From JABDLO01 sp041749255 (GTDB taxonomy: Bacteria > Bacteroidota > Bacteroidia > Chitinophagales > Saprospiraceae), in the NCBI GenBank assembly GCA_041749255.1, contig JBGTBR010000091.1, forward strand, positions 95,610 through 159,609: 64,000 bases of DNA, written 5' to 3'. Positions 34,810-44,072 of the stretch are shown piece after piece (position 1 is the stretch's first letter; every line of letters starts with the position of its first letter). The notes under the pieces were generated by a model that searched no databases, was not told the DNA's origin, and saw only the letters and a program-made list of their open reading frames with translations. The translations under genes and the position numbers were made by a program.

Positions 34810-37275
34810 CTATTCTTCTTCGTCAGAGCCATGATTTCTGATCACCGTCACGTCTCCTATAGATTCGCCTTCATCTAATCTTATAATTTTTACTCCCTGG
34901 GTATCTCTTCCCATAACTCTCACATCAACCAGGGAAATTCTGATTACAATTCCCGATAAAGTGGTAATCATAAGCTCATCTAACTCCGATACGTTTTTCA
35001 ATGCTATGAGTTTACCTGTCTTCCCGGTAACCTTCATCGTTTTAACTCCTTTGCCCCCTCTATTGGTAAGTCGGTATTCGTCCAATGGTGATCTTTTACC
35101 GAATCCCTTTTCTGATAAAACCATTAAAGTGACAAATTCATCAGTAGGATCGGCAGTCACCATTCCTATTATGCGGTCTTTACTACCATCCAGTTTCATT
35201 CCTTTTACACCGGCAGCAGTTCGGCCCATAGCACGAACATTGCTTTCATTGAATCGAATAGCTCGTCCATTTTGATTGGCGAGTAAAATATCTTTTCTGC
35301 CGTTGGTGAGTTTCACTTCCAATAATTGATCCCCTTCATTGATGGTTATGGCATTGATACCATTGGTTCTGGGTCTGGAAAATGCCTCTACCAATGTTTT
35401 TTTAATGATACCTTGAGATGTACAAAATATAATGTAGTTATTGTTAATAAACTCGTCATCTTTTAAATCCTCTATCTTAATATAACCTTTAACCTTGTCA
35501 TCTTTATCCATTTCAATGATATTTTGAATGACTCTTCCACTGCTTGCTTTTGAGGCTTCAGGTATTTCAAAAACCCTTAACCAATAACATTTACCGGCTT
35601 CTGTAAATAACAGAAGATAATGGTGATTGCGGGCTATAAAAATGTGTTCTATAAAATCTTCATCCCGGGTTTTGCTTCCTCTTGATCCTCTGCCACCTCT
35701 ACCTTGCTGCTTATATTCTGAAGATTTGGTTCTCTTAATATAACCCAGATGTGAGATGGTGATCACCATCTCATCATTAGGAATCATATCTTCTATAGAA
35801 ATCTCATCAGAAGAATAAGAAATTTCCGTTTTGCGATCATCACCGTACTTTTCATCCAACACTGTGAGTTCATCTTTAATAATCTCTCTCTGCAATACTT
35901 CGCTAGCCAAAATGTCTTTAAGTTGGGCAATTTTCTCCTGTAACTCTTTATATTCCTGTTCTAGTTTTGCCACTTCGAGACTCACCAGTTTTTGCAATCG
36001 CATTTCCAGAATGGCTTTAGCTTGCAGATCACTGAGTTCGAATGCAGCTATCAAACCTTGAGAAGCTTCTTCTACTGTTTTGGAAGCTCTGATGATTCTA
36101 ATCACCTCATCTATATTGGCCAAAGCGATCAATAACCCTTCAACGATATGGGCTCTTTCTTCAGCCTTTCTCAGATCGTATTGTGTCCTCCTGACAATAA
36201 TTTCAATTCTGAACTTTATAAACTCTTCTATGAGCTGTTTAAGATTGAGCAATCTTGGTCTTCCTTTAACAAGAGCTATATTATTAACACCATAGGAAGT
36301 TTGTAATGCCGTATATTTATATAGTTTACTCAATACCACATTAGCCATCGAGTCTCTTTTGATTTCAATGACGACTCTTAATCCACTTCTATCACTTTCG
36401 TCTCTGATACCGCTGATACCTGTAATTTTTTCTTCATTGACCAGTTCTGCGATTTTAGCAACGAGGTTTGCTTTGTTTACCTGAAATGGAATTTCGTGAA
36501 CAATTATAGTTTCTCTGCCATTGTCCGCTACTACAATCTCAGCTTTAGCTCTTACTACTATTCTTCCCCGGCCAGTCTCAAATGCTTCTTTTACGCCTTG
36601 GTAACCATAAATAATACCTCCAGTAGGAAAATCAGGAGCTTTTATGTGTGTCATGAGATCTTCAATAGTCACTTCAGGATCATCTATCATAATTTTAACA
36701 CCCTGGATGACTTCTCTCAAATTATGAGGAAGCATATTTGTTGCCATTCCCACTGCAATACCTGAAGCTCCGTTAACAAGTAAATTTGGTACTTTAGCAG
36801 GTAGTACTGTGGGTTCCTCCAGTGAATCATCAAAATTTAAGGCAAAATCAACCGTTTCCTTTTGAATATCATCCAATAACTCGGTGCTGATCCTGTCAAG
36901 ACGAGCCTCAGTATATCTCATTGCGGCAGGACTATCTCCATCCATGGAACCTTTATTACCCTGGATATCCACTAAAGGATAACGCATGGACCAAGGCTGG
37001 CCCATTCGGATCATGGCATCATACACCGCCCCGTCTCCATGTGGATGATATTTACCAAGCACTTCACCAACAACCCTCGCTGATTTTTTAAAAGGTTTAT
37101 TATTGCCAAGGCCTAACTCATTCATTCCGTATAAAATTCTTCGATGAACAGGCTTCAATCCATCCCTTACATCGGGTAAAGCTCTGGAAACGATGACAGA
37201 CATCGAATAATCAATGTATGCAGATTTCATTTCATCTTCTATATTGATCGGAATAATCCTTTGATCATTAGCCAT
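34810..37275 (-). CDS. gyrA: DNA gyrase subunit A
   Basis: The 821-residue protein is the breakage-reunion subunit of DNA gyrase. Catalytic Tyr121 is in AAMRYTEARL. The C-terminal beta-pinwheel keeps GyrA-box-type sequences (NRGGKGVKT), distinguishing it from ParC. The quinolone-resistance-determining region reads YHPHGDGAVYDAM: the residue equivalent to E. coli Ser83 is Gly82 (codon GGG), while Asp86 is retained. The gene stands alone, with gyrB not in the window. A strong TATCTTTG promoter motif lies 35 nt upstream. Confidence 0.96.
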   Translation of the reverse strand: MANDQRIIPINIEDEMKSAYIDYSMSVIVSRALPDVRDGLKPVHRRILYGMNELGLGNNKPFKKSARVVGEVLGKYHPHGDGAVYDAMIRMGQPWSMRYPLVDIQGNKGSMDGDSPAAMRYTEARLDRISTELLDDIQKETVDFALNFDDSLEEPTVLPAKVPNLLVNGASGIAVGMATNMLPHNLREVIQGVKIMIDDPEVTIEDLMTHIKAPDFPTGGIIYGYQGVKEAFETGRGRIVVRAKAEIVVADNGRETIIVHEIPFQVNKANLVAKIAELVNEEKITGISGIRDESDRSGLRVVIEIKRDSMANVVLSKLYKYTALQTSYGVNNIALVKGRPRLLNLKQLIEEFIKFRIEIIVRRTQYDLRKAEERAHIVEGLLIALANIDEVIRIIRASKTVEEASQGLIAAFELSDLQAKAILEMRLQKLVSLEVAKLEQEYKELQEKIAQLKDILASEVLQREIIKDELTVLDEKYGDDRKTEISYSSDEISIEDMIPNDEMVITISHLGYIKRTKSSEYKQQGRGGRGSRGSKTRDEDFIEHIFIARNHHYLLLFTEAGKCYWLRVFEIPEASKASSGRVIQNIIEMDKDDKVKGYIKIEDLKDDEFINNNYIIFCTSQGIIKKTLVEAFSRPRTNGINAITINEGDQLLEVKLTNGRKDILLANQNGRAIRFNESNVRAMGRTAAGVKGMKLDGSKDRIIGMVTADPTDEFVTLMVLSEKGFGKRSPLDEYRLTNRGGKGVKTMKVTGKTGKLIALKNVSELDELMITTLSGIVIRISLVDVRVMGRDTQGVKIIRLDEGESIGDVTVIRNHGSDEEE

Positions 37276-37309
37276 TTATATGTTATATTTATTTTTTTAA
37301 ACAGACGTG

Positions 37310-37317
37310 CAAAGATA
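37310..37317 (-). promoter_or_regulatory. -7 element for gyrA
   Basis: The - strand reads TATCTTTG followed by CACG, a very close match to strong Bacteroidota promoters, 35 nt before the gyrA ATG. No TTG lies at the best -33 distance. Confidence 0.55.
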
Positions 37318-37459
37318 AGGAATTATATAATTTATTTTAATATTATTGCAATTAAAATACCTTTATACTGTTTCCAGAACAAACTAATTTTGTTGGGTTG
37401 AACTTTAAAGCAATTCCAACCATTTCTTTATCGTATTTCTACCACTGATCTATACCTAA

Positions 37460-38200
37460 ATGAAGAAAAAACACACCGATATTACTCCATATGAAGAGCA
37501 TGACGAAACCAAAAAGTCTCAGGTCGCACGCATGTTTGACAACATCGCCCCTTACTACGACTTTCTCAATCGTTTTCTATCCGCTGGCATAGATGGATCG
37601 TGGAGAAGAAAGACCATCTCCGTTTTAGAAAAGGAAAGACCTAAGACATTATTGGATATTGCAACGGGCACTGCTGACATGGCCATTGAAGCAGCTAAAA
37701 GATTGAATTTGGAAAAAATTATTGGAGTAGATATAAGCTCTGAGATGCTTCGCATAGGAAGGGATAAAGTCAAAAAGAAAGGTTTGGATGGTACCATCAC
37801 TCTGGAAAAAGGCGATTCCGAAAATTTAACTTTCAAAGACAATGAATTTGATGCCATTTCTGCTGCATTCGGAGTTAGGAATTTTGAAAACCTGGAGGCC
37901 GGCCTAACAGAGATGTACCGGGTACTACACCCGGGAGGTACTATGGTCATACTTGAGTTTTCCCGCCCAAGGGTGTTTCCATTAAAACAGCTTTTTAATG
38001 TATACTTTAAAAATATTCTCCCCGTTATAGGTAGGATAAAGTCAAAAGATCCCAAGGCATACAAGTACTTATATGAATCGGTACAAGCTTTTCCGGACTA
38101 TAATGACTTTACAAATATTTTACAACAAATAGGTTTTAAAGACACAAGTTGGCGACCATTAACATTCGGAATATGCACCATTTATACAGCCAAAAAATAG
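37460..38200 (+). CDS. ubiE: Demethylmenaquinone methyltransferase
   Basis: A 246-residue SAM-dependent methyltransferase that makes menaquinone from demethylmenaquinone (MenG/UbiE). Class I methyltransferase motifs are visible: LLDIATGTADMAIEAAKRL, GVDISSEMLRIGR, KGDSENLTFKDNEFDAISAAFGVRNFEN in pieces, and the family signature YRVLHPGG...ILEFSRP. It overlaps the start of porT by 28 nt. UbiE next to PorT is a recurrent gene order in Bacteroidota, so the pair is likely co-transcribed despite unrelated functions. Confidence 0.94.
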   Translation: MKKKHTDITPYEEHDETKKSQVARMFDNIAPYYDFLNRFLSAGIDGSWRRKTISVLEKERPKTLLDIATGTADMAIEAAKRLNLEKIIGVDISSEMLRIGRDKVKKKGLDGTITLEKGDSENLTFKDNEFDAISAAFGVRNFENLEAGLTEMYRVLHPGGTMVILEFSRPRVFPLKQLFNVYFKNILPVIGRIKSKDPKAYKYLYESVQAFPDYNDFTNILQQIGFKDTSWRPLTFGICTIYTAKK

Positions 38201-38904
38201 TTTTGGGGTTATTGTGTTTATTTTATTTTAATTTACCTGCCAATGTATTCGGACAATATATAGGTAAAGATAATTACAACTACCTGGAGTTTCAAAAAAA
38301 GCCCTATTACTTTGGTCTGACTATGGGTATGCACACTTCTGGCTACAGAATCAATCAATCTACTTTTTTTGTAGGAAATGAAAATATAAGGATCACAGAA
38401 GGGAGTGCAGAATTCGGAATCAATCTTCATATCATTACCAACCTTAAGATAGGTCAGTATTTCGATTTCAGATTCCTTCCAGGCTTTGCATTTTCTAACC
38501 GAACACTTGAATATACTTACGTAAACAATCCTGGTCAACCAAGGGAAAATCGCACTATAGAATCTGTTTTTTTTGAAATGCCCTTTGCAATACGGTTTAA
38601 GAGTGAACCCTACAAAGATAAAAGAGCCTATGTTCTCGCAGGCATTAAATATTCTTATGATGTATCATCAAATGCTCAGTCGAGAATGGCCAATACCTTA
38701 ATCCGAATTTCACCCCATGATTTCCAATACGAAATTGGAGTAGGCATGCAATTTTTCTTCCCTTATTTCATTTTTTCACCGGAAATTAAATACAGCAGAG
38801 GAATGGGCAATATTTTGTTGTATAATAATGAACTCAATCAATCGAGAGTGCTAGAGCAGGTAGTTTCACAGATTTTTACCCTTTCTTTTCATTTTGAAGG
38901 TTAG
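38173..38904 (+). CDS. porT: Type IX secretion system outer-membrane protein PorT
   Basis: A 243-residue protein with signal peptide (MHHLYSQKIVLGLLCLFYFNL, cleavage after FGQ) and an outer-membrane beta-barrel pattern (YYFGLTMGMHTSGYRINQS, FRFLPGFAFSNRTLEYTY, YEIGVGMQFFFPYFIFSPEIKYS). PorT/SprT is required for type IX secretion and for gliding in motile species. The call rests on barrel features plus position behind ubiE. The start at 38173 is used because it begins at the signal peptide; it overlaps ubiE by 28 nt. The last 29 nt overlap the convergent acpH gene. Confidence 0.8.
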   Translation: MHHLYSQKIVLGLLCLFYFNLPANVFGQYIGKDNYNYLEFQKKPYYFGLTMGMHTSGYRINQSTFFVGNENIRITEGSAEFGINLHIITNLKIGQYFDFRFLPGFAFSNRTLEYTYVNNPGQPRENRTIESVFFEMPFAIRFKSEPYKDKRAYVLAGIKYSYDVSSNAQSRMANTLIRISPHDFQYEIGVGMQFFFPYFIFSPEIKYSRGMGNILLYNNELNQSRVLEQVVSQIFTLSFHFEG

Positions 38905-39481
38905 TGTATATCCAGCGATCAGATGCCGTGATGAGCTCAGGGAAAAACTGCACAAAATAATTTTCTATTGTATTTTCATTGATTTCGAAATCATCAAAAC
39001 CTTTGTCCATATTGTTTGGAAAGGAAGCTCGTCTGTGTAGTCGAAGCAACACTTCTTGCAGTCCCAATTTATAAGTATATTGATGTAAAAACCTATGTTC
39101 CGTCATAACGTGAACCCTTTTTCGAAATGGTAAGGGACACAATGGTAAATTATGCCTTATAACGGAGTATACCTCGTTTTCAAATTCAGAAAAGGGAACC
39201 GAAGTAAACCGATGCCAATTTTTTGAAAGTAAAAAATCAAAAACCACATCCAAAACCACCGGTGCGTATTTGTTTTGCGACGAATGCAATAACGACGTAC
39301 ATTTTTTCACCGTTTCATGTCGATCGGTGTAGGTGTCTATCCACCTATGATGCTTCACTCCATACACCCAGCTTTCAGGCAATGTTGACAAATCCCGGTT
39401 TTTAACCATATCCGCCAGGAAATTTCCCATGAGTAATCCCTCTTTTTTATGAGACAGATATAGATGAGCTAAGAAGTTCAT
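38876..39481 (-). CDS. acpH: Acyl carrier protein phosphodiesterase-like (AcpH, DUF479)
   Basis: A 201-residue HD-like fold protein that removes the 4'-phosphopantetheine arm from acyl carrier protein in characterised members. The signature MNFLAHLYLSHKKEGLLMGNF starts the protein, followed by DMVKN, a WVYGVKHHRWIDTYTDRH metal-binding histidine cluster, and VVLDVVFDFLLSKNW. It is complete. Its 3' end overlaps porT in antisense by 29 nt. A TAAATTTG promoter motif lies 30 nt upstream. Confidence 0.88.
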   Translation of the reverse strand: MNFLAHLYLSHKKEGLLMGNFLADMVKNRDLSTLPESWVYGVKHHRWIDTYTDRHETVKKCTSLLHSSQNKYAPVVLDVVFDFLLSKNWHRFTSVPFSEFENEVYSVIRHNLPLCPLPFRKRVHVMTEHRFLHQYTYKLGLQEVLLRLHRRASFPNNMDKGFDDFEINENTIENYFVQFFPELITASDRWIYTNLQNEKKG

Positions 39482-39511
39482 GCTGTTACAGAATTAACTT
39501 TAACACTTTTT

Positions 39512-39519
39512 CAAATTTA
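39512..39519 (-). promoter_or_regulatory. -7 element for acpH
   Basis: The - strand reads TAAATTTG, an exact TAnnTTTG match, 30 nt before the acpH start codon. No TTG is seen at the -33 distance. Confidence 0.4.
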
Positions 39520-39541
39520 CCTTGGATAAAGACCGATAGTT

Positions 39542-41665
39542 CTAACCGGCCAATACCTGATAAACCACTAAACTTCCAACATACGCCATTATGCCCATAT
39601 AGACAAATTGAATGACCGGCCATTTCCAACTTTTGGTTTCCCTACGGGTCACTGCCAAAGTACTCATACACTGCATTGCAAAAACATAAAATATGAGCAA
39701 TGAAAAAGATGTAGCTACATCGTACCTGGGCTTCAGCGTTACCGGATCTTTTTCAGCAGCCATTTTTTCCCGAATGGTCGCTTCATCGTCTGTATTACCT
39801 ACACTATATATAGTGGCCATAGTGCCGACGAAAACTTCTCTTGCCGCAAAGGATGTGATCAATGCAATACCGATTTTCCAATCAAATCCCAAAGGTTTAA
39901 TAACAGGTTCAATCCATTTTCCCATGATTCCTGCATAAGAAGCTTCGATTTTCGTAGCTGCTATCAGGTTATCCCTGGTATCTTCGTCCAGGTTTTCCAT
40001 TTCTGCTTTTGCCATTGCATTTTGCGATGCTTCCAGCATAGAATGAGTCGGTCCATAACTTGAGAGAAACCAAAGCAGGACAGAAATAATCAGGATTATC
40101 TTTCCTGCTTCTACTACAAAAGTTGTTACTTTTTCTTTTACGACCAAGGCTACATTTTTTAATACAGGTGGCTTATACAATGGAAGCTCCATCATCAGGT
40201 AGGAGTGGTCTCTTGATTTTATGATCCACTTAAATACTATGGCTGAAACCAAGGCAGCCATTATTCCCAAAAGATATAAACCCATAAAGGCCAGACCCTG
40301 AATATTAAATATGCCCCACGCATATCCGGGTGGAACTACAAAACCGATAAGTACCGCATAGACAGGAATTCGAGCAGAACAACTTATCAGAGGAGAAACC
40401 ATAATGGTAATTAATCGCTCTTTTCTATCAGCGATGGTTCTGGTTGACATAATAGCCGGTATCGCACAAGCACCGCTTGATATGAGAGCCACCACGCTCC
40501 TGCCATTCAATCCAAACCGTTGCATAATCCCATCAAACAAAAACACAGCCCTGGACATATACCCTGTCTCTTCAAGCGCTGCAATGATCAAAAATAAAAT
40601 GGTGATTTGAGGTATAAACACCATTATTCCTCCGAGCCCGGCGATTACACCCTCAGTTAAAAGATCAGTGAACCAACCTAATGGCAATACCTCACGTACC
40701 AAAGCTCCCAATGCAATAAACCCCTCTTCAATCCAGGTCATTGGGTATTCTGCCCAGGAAAAAATAGCCTGAAACACAAAAAACATAATCAGAAAAAAAA
40801 TTAGAGGCCCATACACCCTATGAGTGTTCACATTGTCAATTCGGGAAGTGATGGTACTGTCAGAAAGTGGTATATTTCCCAAAGCTCGTCGCACAACCGG
40901 AGTTAGAATTTCAAATCTCTTTAAGGTTTCTTCTACCTGCCTTGGGATATCTTCAAAGGAGTTCTTTGATACTATATTTGCAATATTTTCCTTTTGGATT
41001 GCAGAGAGGTGAGAAAGCCAATAACTGTGATGTGCGATGATCTTATTAAAATAAGGATTGGCATTGCCTGTTATTTCTTTGATCTGCATTGCTAGTTGAT
41101 TTTCATCTATACGCATTTCATACACAGGTCTATCATTCAGAAATCTTCTCCGTTCTCCAGAGGCAAATTGAAAAAGGTATTTCTTTAATTCTGATATATT
41201 CTTACCTGTTTTACCTGACAGAGGAAGTATGGGAATGGTAAGAAACTCTTTTAAGACATCAATATGAATTGAATCTACTTTGTCTTCTACCAAATCAACC
41301 ATGTTCAGGCATAAAATCATTGGAATGCCCAGGTCTGCAATCTGGGTAGCCATGAGCATGTGCCTTTCCAGATTTGTAATGTCTGCTACATAGACTATCA
41401 AGTCGGGATAATCATTGCCATGAATATCACTGAGAATCTGGATGACTATTTTTTCGTCTGATGTGTTGGGAAATAAGCTATATGTGCCAGGCAGATCAAT
41501 AACTTCAGCCTGGACGTTTTCATTCAGTGATGTTTTACCTACTTTTTTGTCTACAGTTACTCCGGGAAAATTGGCCACATGCTGCCGCAACCCGGTTAAT
41601 TGATTAAAAAGAGAGGATTTTCCACTATTGGGATTACCGAGCAAACCAATTTTGATCTTATCCAT
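39542..41665 (-). CDS. feoB: Ferrous iron transport protein B
   Basis: A 707-residue Fe(II) importer of the inner membrane. The N-terminal G-protein domain has G1 GNPNSGKS (10-17), G3 D58LPG and G4 NMVD (121-124). The membrane part has the gate-type helices, including ISSGACAIPAIMSTRTI and SPLISCSARIPVYAVLI with the conserved Cys/Ser. The ATG at 41665 is preferred because it gives an 8-nt ATGGATAA overlap with feoA; an in-frame ATG at 41683 is also possible. No FeoC is visible. Regulation by Fur could not be judged. Confidence 0.95.
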   Translation of the reverse strand: MDKIKIGLLGNPNSGKSSLFNQLTGLRQHVANFPGVTVDKKVGKTSLNENVQAEVIDLPGTYSLFPNTSDEKIVIQILSDIHGNDYPDLIVYVADITNLERHMLMATQIADLGIPMILCLNMVDLVEDKVDSIHIDVLKEFLTIPILPLSGKTGKNISELKKYLFQFASGERRRFLNDRPVYEMRIDENQLAMQIKEITGNANPYFNKIIAHHSYWLSHLSAIQKENIANIVSKNSFEDIPRQVEETLKRFEILTPVVRRALGNIPLSDSTITSRIDNVNTHRVYGPLIFFLIMFFVFQAIFSWAEYPMTWIEEGFIALGALVREVLPLGWFTDLLTEGVIAGLGGIMVFIPQITILFLIIAALEETGYMSRAVFLFDGIMQRFGLNGRSVVALISSGACAIPAIMSTRTIADRKERLITIMVSPLISCSARIPVYAVLIGFVVPPGYAWGIFNIQGLAFMGLYLLGIMAALVSAIVFKWIIKSRDHSYLMMELPLYKPPVLKNVALVVKEKVTTFVVEAGKIILIISVLLWFLSSYGPTHSMLEASQNAMAKAEMENLDEDTRDNLIAATKIEASYAGIMGKWIEPVIKPLGFDWKIGIALITSFAAREVFVGTMATIYSVGNTDDEATIREKMAAEKDPVTLKPRYDVATSFSLLIFYVFAMQCMSTLAVTRRETKSWKWPVIQFVYMGIMAYVGSLVVYQVLAG

Positions 41666-41897
41666 TGTATTTTTCAGTGACATCTATTGCGGCGGCCTCA
41701 TTATATCTTAATGCGACCATGTGATCGTTGACCTTGATATAAAGGGCTTCTCCAAATGGAGCCTTTCTCACCAGGGTTAATTGAGCCTTAGACACAAAAC
41801 CTAATGTCAGGAGTTTTCCTTCATGCTTTGGAACAGTGCATCTTTCAAAAATTCCTGACTGTCCAGGCTTAAGATCGGATAATCTTTTAATCCCCAT
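41658..41897 (-). CDS. feoA: Ferrous iron transport protein A
   Basis: A 79-residue SH3-like protein that supports FeoB. Family features: SDLKPGQSGIFERCTVP, LLTLGFVSKAQLTLVRKAPFGEALYIKVNDHMVALR and the final AAAIDV. It is the first gene of feoAB, overlapping feoB by 8 nt. A TACATTTG promoter motif lies 26 nt upstream. Confidence 0.93.
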   Translation of the reverse strand: MGIKRLSDLKPGQSGIFERCTVPKHEGKLLTLGFVSKAQLTLVRKAPFGEALYIKVNDHMVALRYNEAAAIDVTEKYNG

Positions 41898-41923
41898 AGT
41901 CTAGTCCATTTACATAAAGAGGG

Positions 41924-41931
41924 CAAATGTA
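41924..41931 (-). promoter_or_regulatory. -7 element for feoAB
   Basis: The - strand reads TACATTTG (exact TAnnTTTG), followed by CCC, 26 nt before the feoA ATG. No TTG at the ideal -33 distance and no clear Fur box was recognised. Confidence 0.5.
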
Positions 41932-42033
41932 GTAAATTGAAAAAAATCTGATGTCATTGATTTGTAAAACAGAACCTACTAATATACTCAGCTTAAAAGC
42001 TAACATTTCATTGAAATCCTAATGCTGTTGTCA

Positions 42034-43314
42034 TCACTGAGAAACCATTTCTGCCCTGTGTGTACGAATAACTATGCCTTCTTGTTTTTCGAAATAAACG
42101 GACGACAGGAAAGAAAGAATAAAATAAGCGGAAAGAAAAACTGTCCCGTAAGTAATATATGTATTAAGACCAAACCAATCACCATACAAAAAGATAAAGG
42201 AAAGTCCAAAAGCCATACGGAAAAACTCAATGGCTACGGCATATTTTGATCCATCCATCATGGATGTATATGAATAGACAGAAACAAAAAGAAACAGTCC
42301 ATACAAAATAAGTTCAGGAAAAGAAACTTCAGCAATATGATTAAAAAGGTAGAGCATCAGGACCAAATTTATAAGGAGCTGAGCCCACGCCCAAATTTTT
42401 AGCTGTGAGGATGCCGGTGTATCGTACTTTACCTGATCGTATGGGTTATCGATATAATACTTTGGATACTTTTCCGATACATCAGACGGCCTCCACCCAG
42501 TAGGCATGAACCAAATCCTCAATTTATCGAACCATTTATCGGTTTGCCAGGCATCCTGAATGAGAAGCCATAGATGCTGAAAATTGATGAGTATCGGGTT
42601 CCAGGTATTGACCGGTCGTTTGACACCATATACGGGAGGTACATCTGGTAGCTCCTCCTTAAAAGTTCCAAACCACTTATCCCAGAAAATAAATATCTGT
42701 CCATAATTTTTATCAAGATATTCCGGATTTATAGCGTGATGTACCCTATGATGGGATGGAGTTACAATAATGTGCTCAAATACACCCATTTTACCTATCA
42801 ACCTCGTATGGTACCAAAATTGAGCAAAAAGATGGAGTGGTGCTACAATACCTATCACCTGAGTAGGTACACCAAAAAGTGCCATCGGTATATAAAGAAA
42901 GAAAAATACGTTTACAATCGATGAGATACTTTGACGCAAAGCACACGCCAGATTGAATTCTTCACTGCTGTGATGTATAATGTGCCGATTCCAAAATATA
43001 TTGATCTCATGAGACCACCTGTGCCCCCAGTATCCTGCAAAATCGAGGCCGATAAAGGCCACTATATACATCCAAAGCTGTGATTCTATATTATAAAGTG
43101 CTAAGTTTCCAACCAACCAGTCATAGGAAATTATGACAATGGAAAGACCCAATACATCTTTGGTAGAATTTGTCAATCCAGAGCTGAGAGATGATACGGT
43201 ATCCATACTTCTGTTATTGACGATACCTTTTTTATATCCCCAAATCCATTCGATGATGATGAGTACAATAAAGAATGGTATGGCAATATTGAGAACCTGA
43301 GCATAACTTTCCAT
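42034..43314 (-). CDS. Fatty acid hydroxylase / sterol desaturase superfamily protein
   Basis: A 426-residue integral membrane di-iron enzyme. The histidine boxes are HRWSH (98-102), HIIHH (111-115) and HHRVHH (188-193), and membrane helices surround them. A further C-terminal membrane region of about 130 residues (WAWAQLLINLVLMLYLFNHIAE, LILYGLFLFVSVYSY) extends beyond the minimal domain. Possible reactions include hydroxylation or ether-lipid chemistry (alkylglycerol monooxygenase-like); the substrate is not evident. It is divergent from the CBS gene. Confidence 0.85.
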   Translation of the reverse strand: MESYAQVLNIAIPFFIVLIIIEWIWGYKKGIVNNRSMDTVSSLSSGLTNSTKDVLGLSIVIISYDWLVGNLALYNIESQLWMYIVAFIGLDFAGYWGHRWSHEINIFWNRHIIHHSSEEFNLACALRQSISSIVNVFFFLYIPMALFGVPTQVIGIVAPLHLFAQFWYHTRLIGKMGVFEHIIVTPSHHRVHHAINPEYLDKNYGQIFIFWDKWFGTFKEELPDVPPVYGVKRPVNTWNPILINFQHLWLLIQDAWQTDKWFDKLRIWFMPTGWRPSDVSEKYPKYYIDNPYDQVKYDTPASSQLKIWAWAQLLINLVLMLYLFNHIAEVSFPELILYGLFLFVSVYSYTSMMDGSKYAVAIEFFRMAFGLSFIFLYGDWFGLNTYITYGTVFLSAYFILSFLSSVYFEKQEGIVIRTHRAEMVSQ

Positions 43315-43496
43315 TCCAATAACAATTATTCACAAAAATAACGAATTCATTCTACATATCCATACGAATATAGGGGGTAAATTCATGGAAAGGCGTTCAG
43401 GTCAAAACAAGTTTATTAAAAAATAACCCTTGTTTCAATTTTTATTTGTAATTTAGGAACGTATATTTAATTTTTCACTTAATAAAAGATTTCCGT

Positions 43497-43949
43497 ATGG
43501 ATGCACGCATTCCTATTACCAAGTATATGACAACCAAATTGATAACGTTCACACCAGAAATAGATATCCGTGATGCTACCCGAGCTTTATTAAAAAACAA
43601 CATTTCAGGAGCACCTGTAGTAGATAAGGATGGAAAACTAATAGGTATTCTCTCTGAACGGGATTGTATTCAATTGATTTTAGATGGCGACTATAATCAG
43701 GTGCCCACCGGAAGCGGAACGGTAGGCGATTATATGTCTACCAATCTTAAGACCATCGACGCAGACAAAACCGTGTTGGATGCAGCGTATGAATTTGTCA
43801 ATACTCCATATAGGAGATTTCCTGTACTGGACGAGGGTAGACTTGTAGGTCAAATCAGCCGGAGAGATATTTTGAAAGCCATTGACAATATAACACCGAA
43901 GAAGAATATCGTTCCAGACTCATGGAAAGTGAGGAAGCCACAAATTTAG
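43497..43949 (+). CDS. Two-CBS-domain protein
   Basis: A 150-residue protein made almost entirely of a CBS pair (Bateman module): ITKYMTTKLITFTPEIDIRDATRALLKNNISGAPVVDKDGKLIGILSERD in segments, and then VGDYMSTNLKTIDADKTVLDAAYEFVNTPYRRFPVLDEGRLVGQISRRDIL. Such modules bind adenosyl nucleotides and sense energy state. There is no attached effector domain. It is a single-gene unit. Confidence 0.9.
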   Translation: MDARIPITKYMTTKLITFTPEIDIRDATRALLKNNISGAPVVDKDGKLIGILSERDCIQLILDGDYNQVPTGSGTVGDYMSTNLKTIDADKTVLDAAYEFVNTPYRRFPVLDEGRLVGQISRRDILKAIDNITPKKNIVPDSWKVRKPQI

Positions 43950-44072
43950 ATATAGGATTTTTTCACTCTTAATTCGTCCTAGTTATCTTCTGAATTCCTA
44001 GATTTGCAAATCAGATCAATCCATCTGAAGGACTAAACAATCCCTAACCTATTTTATCAGCAAATTAAGAAT

